Of a stretch of 64,000 nt of DNA, positions 37,785 through 46,901 are shown piece after piece (position 1 is the stretch's first letter; each line of letters starts with the position of its first letter). Location of the stretch: contig NZ_LMFP01000003.1 of assembly GCF_001426885.1 (NCBI RefSeq), forward strand, positions 922,720 through 986,719, written 5' to 3'. The DNA comes from Pelomonas sp. Root1444. GTDB lineage: Bacteria > Pseudomonadota > Gammaproteobacteria > Burkholderiales > Burkholderiaceae_C. The position numbers and the translations under genes are program-made. Under the pieces are notes generated by a model that saw nothing but the letters and a program-made list of their open reading frames with translations, was not told the origin of the DNA and did not search any database.

Positions 37785-39316
37785 AAACGCTGCTCGCCGC
37801 TCTCGCCCTCGCCGCCGCAACCGCCCAGGCGGCCGAGCCCGTGAAGATCGACATCCAGGCAGACAAGCCCGGTCCTGTCATTGCCCGCCAGATCTACGGC
37901 CAGTTCGCCGAGCACCTGGGCGCCGGGATCTACGAGGGCCTGTGGGTCGGCACGGACAGCAAGATCCCCAACGTGCGCGGCTGGCGCAGTGACGTGGTGA
38001 ACGCGCTGAAGGCCATCAAGGTGCCGGTGCTGCGCTGGCCCGGCGGCTGCTTCGCGGACGAATACCACTGGCGCGACGGCATCGGCCCGCAGGCCCAGCG
38101 CCCGCCGCGCGTGAACACCAGTTGGGGCGGTGTCATCGAGCCCAACGCGGTCGGCACGCATGAATTCATGGACCTGGCCGAGCAACTCGGCACCGAGGTC
38201 TACATCAACGCCAACCTCGGCTCCGGCACCGTGCAGGAGATGGCCCAGTGGCTGGAGTACCTGACGGCCGAGGGCGACAGCGCCCTGGCCCGCGAGCGCC
38301 GCGCCAATGGCCGCGACAAGCCCTGGAAGATCCATTACTGGGGCATAGGCAACGAGAGCTGGGGCTGCGGCGGCAACATGAAGCCGAGCTACTACGCGGA
38401 CCAGTACAAGCAGTGGGCCACCTTTGCCAAGGCGCCGCGCGGCAACCGGCCCAAGCTCGTCGCCAGCGGCGGCCAGGAGCTGGAGTTGCACTGGACCGAG
38501 ACGCTCAGCGCCGAGGTCAAGCAGATGAGCGCCATCACCCACCACCAGTACTCGCTGCCCACGCGCGACTGGAAGAAGAAGGGCGCGGCCACGGCCTTCC
38601 CCGAGTCCGAATGGATCTCGACGCTGGCGGTGCCGCAGACCATAGACGGCTACCTCGCCAAGCACCGCGAGATCCTGGACCGCAACGACCCGGCCAAGAA
38701 GTTCGCCATCTACTTCGACGAATGGGGCAGCTGGTACGACCCCGAGCCCGGCACCGACCCCGGCTTCCTGGTGCAGCGCAACACCCTGCGCGACGCGGTG
38801 CTGGCGGCCCTGCACTTCCATGTCTTCCACCGCCACGCCGAGCGCGTGAAGATGGCCAACATCGCGCAGATGGTGAACGTGCTGCAGGCCGTGGTCCTCA
38901 CCGACAAGGAGCGCATGGTGCTGACGCCGACGTATCACGCGTTCGCGATGCACCTGCCCTTCATGGACGCGACCTCGCTGCCCGTGCAACTGAGCGGTGT
39001 GCCGACCTATGCGCTGGGCAAGTACAGCATCCCGGCCATCAGCGCCAGCGCGGCCAAGGGCGCGGACGGCAAGCTGCTGCTGAGCCTCACCAACACGAAT
39101 CCAAACCAGGACCTGCCGCTGCAGCTTGCCGTGGGCGGCAAGGGCGTGCGCGCCGTGACCGGCCAGCTGCTAACCGCCGCGACGATGGACGCAGAGAACC
39201 GTTTCAAATCACCCGACCGCGTCAGGCCGCAGCCCTTCAAGGCGCAGGCCAAGGATGGCGCCCTGAGTCTCACATTGCCTGCCAAGTCCGTGCTCGTACT
39301 GGAACTGCAACCATGA
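37781..39316 (+). CDS. Alpha-L-arabinofuranosidase, GH51
   Basis: 511-residue secreted enzyme; signal peptide MKTLLAALALAAATAQA. GH51 motifs: IYGQFAEHLG, LRWPGGCFAD, acid/base Glu192 in GIGNESWGCGG and nucleophile Glu314 in YFDEWGSWYD, then a C-terminal beta domain. Many GH51 enzymes are cytoplasmic; this one has an export signal, fitting removal of arabinofuranose from RG-I side chains in the periplasm. The ATG at 37781 overlaps the preceding stop (ATGA); an ATG six bases earlier (37775) is also in frame. Its stop overlaps the next gene. Confidence 0.92.
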   Translation: MKTLLAALALAAATAQAAEPVKIDIQADKPGPVIARQIYGQFAEHLGAGIYEGLWVGTDSKIPNVRGWRSDVVNALKAIKVPVLRWPGGCFADEYHWRDGIGPQAQRPPRVNTSWGGVIEPNAVGTHEFMDLAEQLGTEVYINANLGSGTVQEMAQWLEYLTAEGDSALARERRANGRDKPWKIHYWGIGNESWGCGGNMKPSYYADQYKQWATFAKAPRGNRPKLVASGGQELELHWTETLSAEVKQMSAITHHQYSLPTRDWKKKGAATAFPESEWISTLAVPQTIDGYLAKHREILDRNDPAKKFAIYFDEWGSWYDPEPGTDPGFLVQRNTLRDAVLAALHFHVFHRHAERVKMANIAQMVNVLQAVVLTDKERMVLTPTYHAFAMHLPFMDATSLPVQLSGVPTYALGKYSIPAISASAAKGADGKLLLSLTNTNPNQDLPLQLAVGGKGVRAVTGQLLTAATMDAENRFKSPDRVRPQPFKAQAKDGALSLTLPAKSVLVLELQP

Positions 39317-41145
39317 TCCGCCGTCTCCTCTGCCTGCTCGCCCTCATCGCCGCGCCCGCGCTCGCCGCCGACGCGCTGCGTCCGCCGCTGCTGCTGACGG
39401 CTGCCCGCGCCAATGTGCAGGACCTGTCCGGCCGCTGGACCTATTCCAAGGACCTGTACCGCACCGGCTTCACCGACATCAACGGCTGGGTCGCCAAGTC
39501 GCGCATGCAGCGCTACCGCGACGTGGACGTCGCCGCCGAGGAGAGCAAGCCCGGCCCGGCCTTCTTCGAGTTCGACCTCGACCGCGGCCCGGCCATGGAC
39601 ATCCCCGGCGCATGGAACTCGGCCACGCCCGAACTGCGTTACTTCGACGGACTGATCTGGTTCCAGCGCCGCTTCGATGCGCCCATGAAGACCGGACAAC
39701 GCAGCTTCCTGCGCTTCGAGGCCGTCAACTACCGCGCCTACGTCTACCTGAACGGCAAGGAAGTCGGCCGGCACGAAGGCGGCTTCACGCCCTTCGTCGT
39801 CGAGGTGACCGAGACGCTGCGCGCGCAAGGCAACCGCCTCGTCGTCGGCGTGGACTCCAAGCACGATGCCGACAGCGTCCCGGGCGAGATCACCGACTGG
39901 GACCTCTACGGCGGCATCACGCGGCCCGTGAAGCTCATCCAGACGCCCGCCACCTTCATCGACGACGCGACGCTGCGCCTGAACGACGCCGGCCGGCTCG
40001 TGGGCAGCCTGCAGCTCAACGGCCCGCAGGCCGCCAATCGCGCGGTGAACCTGCGCATCGCCGGCCTGAACCTCACGCTGCCGGCCCGCACCGATGCCAA
40101 CGGTGAAGCGCGCTTCGACGTCGCCGCGCCGGCCGGCCTCAAGCGCTGGTCGCCCGACGCGCCGACGCTCTACGACGTGGAATTCGATGCGGGCGACGAC
40201 AAGGTACGCGACCGCATCGGCTTCCGCACGATCGCCGTGCGCGGCAGCGAGATCCTGCTCAACGGCCAGCCCATCTTCCTGAAGGGCATCTGCATCCACG
40301 AGGAAGAGATAGGCCCCAACCCCGCCCGCCGCATCGATGACGCCGCCGCGCGCCGGCTGCTCGGCGAGGTGAAGAACGGCCTGCACGGCAACTACGTGCG
40401 CCTGTCGCACTACCCGCACAACGAGGCCATGCTGCGCGCGGCTGACGAGATCGGCCTGCTGGTGTGGAGCGAGATCCCCGTCTACTGGACCGTGAACTGG
40501 GACAACCCGGCCACGCTGGGCCTGGCCCGCCGCATGCAAGCCGAGACCATCTACCGCGACCGCAACCGCGCGTCTGTCGTGCTGTGGAGCATCGGCAACG
40601 AGACGCCCGTGGCCGACAACCGCACGCGCTTCCACACCGCGCTGGCCGAAACCGTGCGCGCGCTGGACCCCAGCCGCCTCATCAGCGCGGCGCTGCTGGT
40701 GGAGCGCAAAGGCGACACGATCCACATCGCCGACCCGCTGCTGAAGGAACTCGACGTCATCGCCGTGAACACCTACGCGGGCTGGTACGGCGATGACACG
40801 CTGGAGGCTGTCGGCAAGCTGCGCTGGGAGGTGCCGGCGGACAAGCCGCTGCTGTTCTCAGAGTTCGGCGCCGACGCGCAGGTGGGCTTCCGGGACGCAA
40901 CGCTGCGCCGCAAGTTCTCCGAGGACTACCAGGCCGACTACTACCGCGCCACGCTCGCCATGGCCGCCAAGGTGCCGACGCTGCGTGGCCTGTCGCCCTG
41001 GGTGCTCAAGGACTTCCGCTCGCCGCGGCGTGAGCACCCGGTCTTCCAGAACGGCTGGAACCGGAAGGGGCTGATCTCGGAGACGGGGCAGCGGAAGCTG
41101 GCGTTCGAGGTGGTGGCCGAGCATTACAAGGCGCGGGCGAAGTGA
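39313..41145 (+). CDS. Secreted GH2 glycosidase, beta-glucuronidase/beta-galactosidase type
   Basis: 610-residue protein with a signal peptide (about 1-19). GH2 layout: N-terminal sugar-binding sandwich (RYFDGLIWFQRRFD, EAVNYRAYVYLNGKEVG), immunoglobulin-like domain, and a barrel with GICIHEEE, acid/base Glu430 (SIGNET) and nucleophile Glu517 (FSEFGAD). Length near 600 and the barrel spelling resemble beta-glucuronidases, but galactosidase activity on RG-I galactan is equally plausible. ATG overlaps the GH51 stop (ATGA). A 97-bp gap follows before the next GH2 gene. Confidence 0.85.
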   Translation: MIRRLLCLLALIAAPALAADALRPPLLLTAARANVQDLSGRWTYSKDLYRTGFTDINGWVAKSRMQRYRDVDVAAEESKPGPAFFEFDLDRGPAMDIPGAWNSATPELRYFDGLIWFQRRFDAPMKTGQRSFLRFEAVNYRAYVYLNGKEVGRHEGGFTPFVVEVTETLRAQGNRLVVGVDSKHDADSVPGEITDWDLYGGITRPVKLIQTPATFIDDATLRLNDAGRLVGSLQLNGPQAANRAVNLRIAGLNLTLPARTDANGEARFDVAAPAGLKRWSPDAPTLYDVEFDAGDDKVRDRIGFRTIAVRGSEILLNGQPIFLKGICIHEEEIGPNPARRIDDAAARRLLGEVKNGLHGNYVRLSHYPHNEAMLRAADEIGLLVWSEIPVYWTVNWDNPATLGLARRMQAETIYRDRNRASVVLWSIGNETPVADNRTRFHTALAETVRALDPSRLISAALLVERKGDTIHIADPLLKELDVIAVNTYAGWYGDDTLEAVGKLRWEVPADKPLLFSEFGADAQVGFRDATLRRKFSEDYQADYYRATLAMAAKVPTLRGLSPWVLKDFRSPRREHPVFQNGWNRKGLISETGQRKLAFEVVAEHYKARAK

Positions 41146-41242
41146 GGCCGGTGCTGGCGGCCGCTGCCAGGGGTGGCGTGCTTCGAAGCGGTGAGTTGCT
41201 GCCTAGGCGCCGCACTCGCCATCACCGCACCGGTCATCGAGC

Positions 41243-44182
41243 ATGACGCCGCAACGCATTGCCACCTTCCTGGCAATCCTCACCCTCGCCCTATCGGCCC
41301 ACGCCGCCCGGGAAACCTACAACTTCAACCCTGCCTGGCGCCTCCACATCGGCGACGCCTCCGGCGCCGAAGCCCGCGCTTTCGACGACGCCGCCTGGAA
41401 ACCCGTCACCCTCCCTCGCGCCTGGAACGAAGACGACGCCTTCGCCAAGGACATCGTCGACCACCGCACCGGCATCGCCTGGTACCGCAAGCACTTCACG
41501 CTGCCCAAGGACGTCGGCCAGCGCAAGGTCTTCATCGAGTTCGAAGGCGCACGACAAGCCGCGGAGGTGTGGGTCAACGGCCAACGCATCGGCCTGCACG
41601 AGAACGGCATCACCGCCTTCGGCTTCGACCTCAGCCGGGCCGTCAAGCCCGGCGACAACCTCATCGCCGTGCGCACCGACAACCGCTGGGACTACCGCGA
41701 GCAGGCCACCGGCCAGCGCTACCAGTGGGCCGACCGCAACTTCAACGCCAACTACGGCGGCCTGCCCAAGAACCTGCGCCTGCATGTCACCGACAAGCTC
41801 TACCAGACGCTGCCGCTGTTCTCCAACCTCGGCACCACCGGCGTCTACGTGCACGCGTCCGATTTCGACATCCAGGCCGGGCGCGCGACCGTCACCGCCG
41901 AGGCGCAGGTGCGCAACGAGCATGACCAGCCGCGCCGCTTCGGCTATGCCGTGACGCTGCGTGACCGCGGCGGCAAGGTGGTCGCCGCCTTCAAGGCGCC
42001 CCTGCAAACCGTCGCAGCCGGCGCCACCACCACCGTCGCCGCCCGCGCACCCGTGAAAGGCCTGCAGTTCTGGAGCTGGGGCCACGGCGCGCTGTACGAC
42101 GTGCAGACGACGCTGACCGTCGACGGCAAACCGATCGACACCGTCAACACACGCACCGGCTTCCGCCAGACCGAATTCGCGAACGGCATGGTCAAGCTCA
42201 ACGGCCGCGTCATCCAGCTCAAGGGCTATGCCCAACGCACGTCCAACGAATGGCCGGCCATCGGCCTTTCCGTGCCGCCCTGGCTCAGCGACTACGGCAA
42301 CGGCCAGATGCTGGCGAGCAATGCCAACTTCGTGCGCTGGATGCACACGGCGCCGTGGAAGCAGGACGTCGAGTCGCTGGACCGCATCGGCCTCATGCAG
42401 GCCATGCCGGCGGGCGACTCCGAGGCCGACGTGACCGGCCGGCGCTGGGAGCAGCGCATGGAGGCGATGCGCGACGCGATCGTCTACTTCCGCAACAACC
42501 CGAGCATCGTGATGTATGAGGCGGGCAACCGCGGGGTCAGCGCCGAGCACATGGCGGAGGTGCGTGCGCTGCGCGACCGCTTCGACCCGCACGGCGGCCG
42601 CGCGGCAGGCAGCCGCGAGATGCTGTCCCGGGCGCTGCAGGGCGTGGCGGAGTATGGCGGCGAGATGCTCTACATCAACAAGAGCGCGCGGCGGCCGATG
42701 TGGGCCATGGAGTACTCCCGCGACGAAGGTGCCCGCAAGTTCTGGGACGAACTCTCGCCGCCCTTCCACAAGAACGGCGACGGCCCGCCGCACAAGGGTG
42801 AGCCCGCCCCAAGCTACAACCACAACCAGGACTCCCACGCGCTGGAGAACGTGCGCCGCTGGGTGGACTACTGGCGCGAGCGCCCCGGCACCGGCACGCG
42901 CGTGTCGTCGGGCGGCGTCAACATCATCTTCAGCGACAGCAACACCCACCACCGTGGCGCCGAGAACTACCGCCGCAGCGGCGAGGTGGACGCGATGCGC
43001 ATCCCCAAGGACGGCTTCTTCGCGCACCAGGTGGTGTGGGACGGATGGGTCGATGTCGAGCACCCCCGCGCGCATCTGCTTGGCCACTGGAACTACGCGA
43101 CCGGCACGATCAAGACCATCACCGTCATCTCCAGCGCCGCGCGCGTGCTGCTGACGCTGAACGGCAAGCCGCTGGGCGCCGTGGACGCGAGCGAGCCCTT
43201 CGTCTTCCGCTTCGAGAACGTGCGCTTCGAGCCCGGTGAACTGCGCGCCATCGGCCTGGACAAGGACGGCCGCCAGGTCTGCGAGGACGTCCGCGTCACC
43301 GCCGGCGCACCGGCTGCGCTGAAGCTGACGGCACAGACGCATCCGCAGCGCCTGCAGGCCGATGGCGCCGACCTGGCGTTGGTGCAGGTCGAGGTGGTCG
43401 ACGCGCAGGGCCGCCGCAACCCCATCGCGCTGGACACCGTGAAGTTCACGCTCGACGGCCCGGCCGAATGGCGCGGCGGCATCGCGCAGGGGCCGGGCAA
43501 CTTCGTGCTGGCGCGCGAGCTGCCGGTGGAAGGCGGCGTCAATCGCGTGCTGGTGCGCAGCACCACCGAGGCGGGCACCATCAGGTTGCGCGCCGAGGCG
43601 CAAGGCCTCGCCCCCGCCATGCTCGAGCTGCGCTCGCAACGCGTCGAGATTGTCGGCGGCCTGAGCAAGCGCTTCCCCGCAGACGGCGTGCCCCCGCAAT
43701 CCGCGCGGGGCGCGACACCCGCCACGCCGGCCTTCACCGTCGGCCGCATCGCCGTGCCCGTGGCCAGCGCCGAGGCCGCCAGCGGCGACGCGGCCAAGGC
43801 CTTTGACGACGACGAGAGCACGTCATGGACGAGCGCGTCCGGCCAGGGCGCCATCCGCTTCCACCTGGCCGAGGCGGCGACGCTCAGCGAGCTCACGCTC
43901 AAGCTCGGTGGCTGGCGCGAGCGCCAGTACCCGCTGCGCATCAGCGTCGATGGCATGCCCGTCTACCAAGGCCTGACGCCGCGCAGCCTCGGCTACGTGA
44001 CACTGCCGCTGAAGGCCCACCACGGCCAGGTCGTCAGCATCGAGCTGACCGGCGACGCCCAGGGTGGCGCCGACGCTGCCAACACCGAGGTGGCCAACCA
44101 GAAGATCGTCGACACCGGCGCCAGCCGCCTGGGCCGCGGCGTATTGGCTATCGTCGAGGCCGAGTTCTATCGACTGCCCTGA
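41243..44182 (+). CDS. Large GH2-family protein with altered acid/base motif and discoidin-like C terminus
   Basis: 979-residue secreted protein; signal peptide about 1-21. GH2 N-terminal domain (AWYRKHFTLP, ARQAAEVWVNGQRIG), immunoglobulin-like domain, barrel (about 300-560), a DUF4982-like sandwich, an invasin/Ig-like domain and a C-terminal F5/8-type (discoidin) domain (AAKAFDDDESTSWTSASGQG). The position of the usual GNE acid/base reads EAGNRG: Asn429 is kept but Glu is replaced by Arg430; Glu426, four residues earlier, may take over. Nucleophile candidate Glu490 (MEYSRDEG). Related GH2 proteins of Bacteroidetes show a similar change (from memory), so this is likely a real subfamily rather than an error. 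Substrate probably a galactoside or uronide of pectin. Confidence 0.82.
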   Translation: MTPQRIATFLAILTLALSAHAARETYNFNPAWRLHIGDASGAEARAFDDAAWKPVTLPRAWNEDDAFAKDIVDHRTGIAWYRKHFTLPKDVGQRKVFIEFEGARQAAEVWVNGQRIGLHENGITAFGFDLSRAVKPGDNLIAVRTDNRWDYREQATGQRYQWADRNFNANYGGLPKNLRLHVTDKLYQTLPLFSNLGTTGVYVHASDFDIQAGRATVTAEAQVRNEHDQPRRFGYAVTLRDRGGKVVAAFKAPLQTVAAGATTTVAARAPVKGLQFWSWGHGALYDVQTTLTVDGKPIDTVNTRTGFRQTEFANGMVKLNGRVIQLKGYAQRTSNEWPAIGLSVPPWLSDYGNGQMLASNANFVRWMHTAPWKQDVESLDRIGLMQAMPAGDSEADVTGRRWEQRMEAMRDAIVYFRNNPSIVMYEAGNRGVSAEHMAEVRALRDRFDPHGGRAAGSREMLSRALQGVAEYGGEMLYINKSARRPMWAMEYSRDEGARKFWDELSPPFHKNGDGPPHKGEPAPSYNHNQDSHALENVRRWVDYWRERPGTGTRVSSGGVNIIFSDSNTHHRGAENYRRSGEVDAMRIPKDGFFAHQVVWDGWVDVEHPRAHLLGHWNYATGTIKTITVISSAARVLLTLNGKPLGAVDASEPFVFRFENVRFEPGELRAIGLDKDGRQVCEDVRVTAGAPAALKLTAQTHPQRLQADGADLALVQVEVVDAQGRRNPIALDTVKFTLDGPAEWRGGIAQGPGNFVLARELPVEGGVNRVLVRSTTEAGTIRLRAEAQGLAPAMLELRSQRVEIVGGLSKRFPADGVPPQSARGATPATPAFTVGRIAVPVASAEAASGDAAKAFDDDESTSWTSASGQGAIRFHLAEAATLSELTLKLGGWRERQYPLRISVDGMPVYQGLTPRSLGYVTLPLKAHHGQVVSIELTGDAQGGADAANTEVANQKIVDTGASRLGRGVLAIVEAEFYRLP

Positions 44183-44185
44183 ACC

Positions 44186-45244
44186 ATGTCCCCATCCCCT
44201 ACCCTCCGTCGCCGCCTCGCCCTTGCCGCCACTGCCGCCACGCTGTTGGCACCCGCACTGCCTGCCTCGGCGCAGCCAGCGGCCGCCGCCGCCCCGGCGC
44301 CCCTGCCATGGCCCAACCCGCTCATTGCCCAGCGCGCCGACCCGCAGGTCCTGCGCCACGGCGAGTGGTACTACCTGATGGCCACCGTGCCCGAGTACGA
44401 CCGGCTGGAGCTGCGCCGCGCACGCTCCATCGCCGGCCTGGCCACCGCCGAGCCCAAGGTCGTCTGGCGCCAGCATGCGCAGGGGCCGATGAGCAAGCAC
44501 ATCTGGGCGCCCGAACTGGCCTTCCTGGACGGCCGCTGGTACATCCACTTCAGCGCCGGCGAGGCCAAGGAGCCGTGGAAGATCCGCCTGTGGACGCTGG
44601 AGAACGCGTCGCCCGACCCGCTGCAGGGCGAGTGGACCGAGCGCGGGCAGATCCAGACGCAGTGGGACACGTTCACGCTGGACGCCACCGTCTTCGAGCA
44701 CCGCGGCAAGCGCTACATGGCCTGGGCGCAGAACGACCCGGCGAGCAGGAACCACAGCACCAACATCTACCTGTCGCGCATGAAGAGCCCGACCGAGCTC
44801 GAAGGCCCGCAGGTGCGGCTGAGCCAGCCCGAGTACGCCTGGGAGCAGGTGCGCCACATGGTCAACGAGGCACCCGCGGTGCTCGTGCATGGCGGGCGCG
44901 TGTTCATGACCTACTCGGCCGCCGGCACCGGTGCCGAGTACTGCCTGGGCCTGCTGTGGGCCGACGAGAACGCCGACCTGATGGACGTGAAGAGCTGGCG
45001 CAAGTCGCCCGGGCCGGTCTTCAGCACCAGCCCCGAGAACAGCCAGTACGGCCCCGGCCACAACAGCTTCGTCGTGGAGCCGGACGGCACGGTGCTGAAC
45101 GTCTTCCATGCGCGCAACTACCGCGACATCGTCGGCGACCCGCTGAAGGACACCGGCCGCGCCACACGCGTGCAGCCGCTGCGCTTCACGACCGACGGCA
45201 TGCCGGACTTCGGGCTTCCCTTGCGCGAGACCGTGAAGCCATGA
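44186..45244 (+). CDS. Secreted GH43 alpha-L-arabinofuranosidase-type enzyme
   Basis: 352-residue protein with a signal peptide (about 1-29). The three GH43 acidic residues are readable: Asp52 (RADPQV, base), Asp166 (FTLDATVFE) and Glu228 (VNEAPAVL, acid). The five-bladed propeller is full length without an added binding domain. Likely releases arabinose from RG-I arabinan; xylosidase activity cannot be excluded. It follows the GH2 gene by 3 bp and overlaps the next gene (ATGA). Confidence 0.88.
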   Translation: MSPSPTLRRRLALAATAATLLAPALPASAQPAAAAAPAPLPWPNPLIAQRADPQVLRHGEWYYLMATVPEYDRLELRRARSIAGLATAEPKVVWRQHAQGPMSKHIWAPELAFLDGRWYIHFSAGEAKEPWKIRLWTLENASPDPLQGEWTERGQIQTQWDTFTLDATVFEHRGKRYMAWAQNDPASRNHSTNIYLSRMKSPTELEGPQVRLSQPEYAWEQVRHMVNEAPAVLVHGGRVFMTYSAAGTGAEYCLGLLWADENADLMDVKSWRKSPGPVFSTSPENSQYGPGHNSFVVEPDGTVLNVFHARNYRDIVGDPLKDTGRATRVQPLRFTTDGMPDFGLPLRETVKP

Positions 45245-46008
45245 GCGTCATCGCGTTGTCCGCAGGCGAGCCCAATGTCTTCGACGGCGACGCACCCGAC
45301 CGCATCTGCCGCCGCCCCACCCGCGCCGAGCTGCACCCCCATCCGTCGCCCACACCCGCCCGCGGCCGGGCGCTCGTCTACGCCGGCGGCGGCTACCTGC
45401 AGCTGATGCATGACAAGGAAGGCGTCGAGGTCGCGCAGTGGCTGAACACGCTGGGGCTGGACGCCTACGTGCTCGTGCACCGCCTGCCCGGCCAGGACGG
45501 CCACCCTTTCGACATCGCGCTGCAGGACGGCGTGGCAGCACTCGACCACCTCGCCGCACTGCCGCCGCTGCCCCTGCTGCACGTCGGCCTGTCCTCCGGC
45601 GGCCACCTGGCCGGCGTGATGGCCTGCCGACGGAAATCGGCCGGCGCCGTCATCGCCTACGCGCCGCTGAACGCCAACCACCGCGACCACAAGTTCCCGC
45701 CCGCCAAGCCCGACTTCGCCCCACCCGAAAAGCAGGCCTTCTACGACGCCTGGCCCATCGGCATCGCGAGCCAGCCGCACGGCCTGCCGAAGTGCCCGGT
45801 GTTTCTCGCCTATGCGCTGCACGACCCCATCGTGCCGGTCCAGCATGCGCTCAACCTCATCGTCGCGGCGCAACAGCACGGGCTGGACGTGGAGGCGCAT
45901 GTCTTCCCGCAGGCCGAGCATGGGTTTGCGCTGCGCGGGCTGGACGGCACGCACGACCAATGGCCGGCGCTGGCGGCGCGGTGGATGGCCTCGAAGCTGA
46001 CCGGCTGA
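45241..46008 (+). CDS. Alpha/beta hydrolase, probable carbohydrate esterase
   Basis: 255-residue protein with no signal peptide. Alpha/beta-hydrolase motifs: oxyanion GGGY (YAGGGYLQL), nucleophile elbow GLSSGG, acid in LHDPIVP, and His in AEHGFALRG. The GGGY form and length match the acetyl-xylan-esterase-like/BD-FAE family in sugar clusters. A cytoplasmic deacetylase acting on imported acetylated oligomers is the simplest role. Start overlaps the GH43 stop (ATGA); 41 bp follow before the next gene. Confidence 0.82.
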   Translation: MSVIALSAGEPNVFDGDAPDRICRRPTRAELHPHPSPTPARGRALVYAGGGYLQLMHDKEGVEVAQWLNTLGLDAYVLVHRLPGQDGHPFDIALQDGVAALDHLAALPPLPLLHVGLSSGGHLAGVMACRRKSAGAVIAYAPLNANHRDHKFPPAKPDFAPPEKQAFYDAWPIGIASQPHGLPKCPVFLAYALHDPIVPVQHALNLIVAAQQHGLDVEAHVFPQAEHGFALRGLDGTHDQWPALAARWMASKLTG

Positions 46009-46049
46009 GACATTCGCTACGCTCGCGGCACTGGAACAACGGGCCACGC

Positions 46050-46901
46050 ATGCTGCAAGAGATCAACAACTGGGGCGACTACCGGAACAAGGTGCGCGAA
46101 TTCGATGCCGTCATGGAGCACGCCAAGGCCGTCGCCTCGGCGCTTTTCGGGCAGGCCGCGCCGGCGGCGCACATCCGCTACGGCGAGCAGATCTTCATGA
46201 CGCTGCTGACGCACTGCATCTCGCTGCGCAACCTGGCGGGTGACGCCAACCAGCGCATGCCCGCCGACCTGTGGGGCGTGCCGCCCATGAGCGCCGTGGC
46301 GCGCTGCGTCGTGGAAGCCCACGATGCCTTCGAGTACGTGGCGGGGCACGATGTGGGCACCGCAGAGCGCGCCTTCCGCCTGTTGCTGTGGGAACTGCAT
46401 GACCAGACCCGCCACCTGAAGATGTCCGCCGAAGCGGCCCCCGGCGATGCGCGCGCCGCGGCCTTGCGCGCGGATGTGCAACATCGGCAAAGCGAACTCG
46501 AAGGGCACGAGTACCTGCGGAACCTGCCACCCGAGTTGCAGGCCGAGTTGCGCCGCCGCCTGGCCCGTGGAGAGCCGCCGGCCTTCCACCTCAGCCAGCG
46601 CCAGCGCTGCGCGATGAGCGGCGTGGACGCCGACTGGCACAGCGCCGTCACCGGCCAGCTCGCGCAATACGTGCACACGCTGCCGTCCACCGTGCGCCAG
46701 CTGGCATCGTTCAAGGTGGAAACGCCCGAGGCGCTTCGCGTGGTGGCGATGCCGCTTTTGTTCTCGCTGCCCTTCCTGGTCCGCACCACCCAGGCCGTGG
46801 TGAAGCTCATGCAGGGGAAGGTGCCGGAGCCCCCCAGCCGCACGGCCCGCACCATGGCGCTGTGGCGCGGCGTGGCCCAGCCGAAGAGGCCGAGCCCTTG
46901 A
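46050..46901 (+). CDS. Conserved-looking protein of unknown function within the pectin operon
   Basis: Not recognised. 283 residues, no signal peptide, mainly helical, starting MLQEINNWGDYRNKV. A region rich in His, Cys and aromatic residues (about 30-130: RYGEQIFMTLLTHCISLRNL, VVEAHDAFEYVAG, LLLWELHDQTRHLKMSAE) weakly recalls DUF5677-type proteins, which have no known activity; a hydrophobic helix is near the C terminus (LLFSLPFLVRTTQAV). It sits between an esterase gene (41 bp) and a pectin methylesterase gene (stop and start overlap, TGATG), so it is co-translated with pectin enzymes. A regulatory or toxin-like role is possible but not supported. Confidence 0.7.
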   Translation: MLQEINNWGDYRNKVREFDAVMEHAKAVASALFGQAAPAAHIRYGEQIFMTLLTHCISLRNLAGDANQRMPADLWGVPPMSAVARCVVEAHDAFEYVAGHDVGTAERAFRLLLWELHDQTRHLKMSAEAAPGDARAAALRADVQHRQSELEGHEYLRNLPPELQAELRRRLARGEPPAFHLSQRQRCAMSGVDADWHSAVTGQLAQYVHTLPSTVRQLASFKVETPEALRVVAMPLLFSLPFLVRTTQAVVKLMQGKVPEPPSRTARTMALWRGVAQPKRPSP

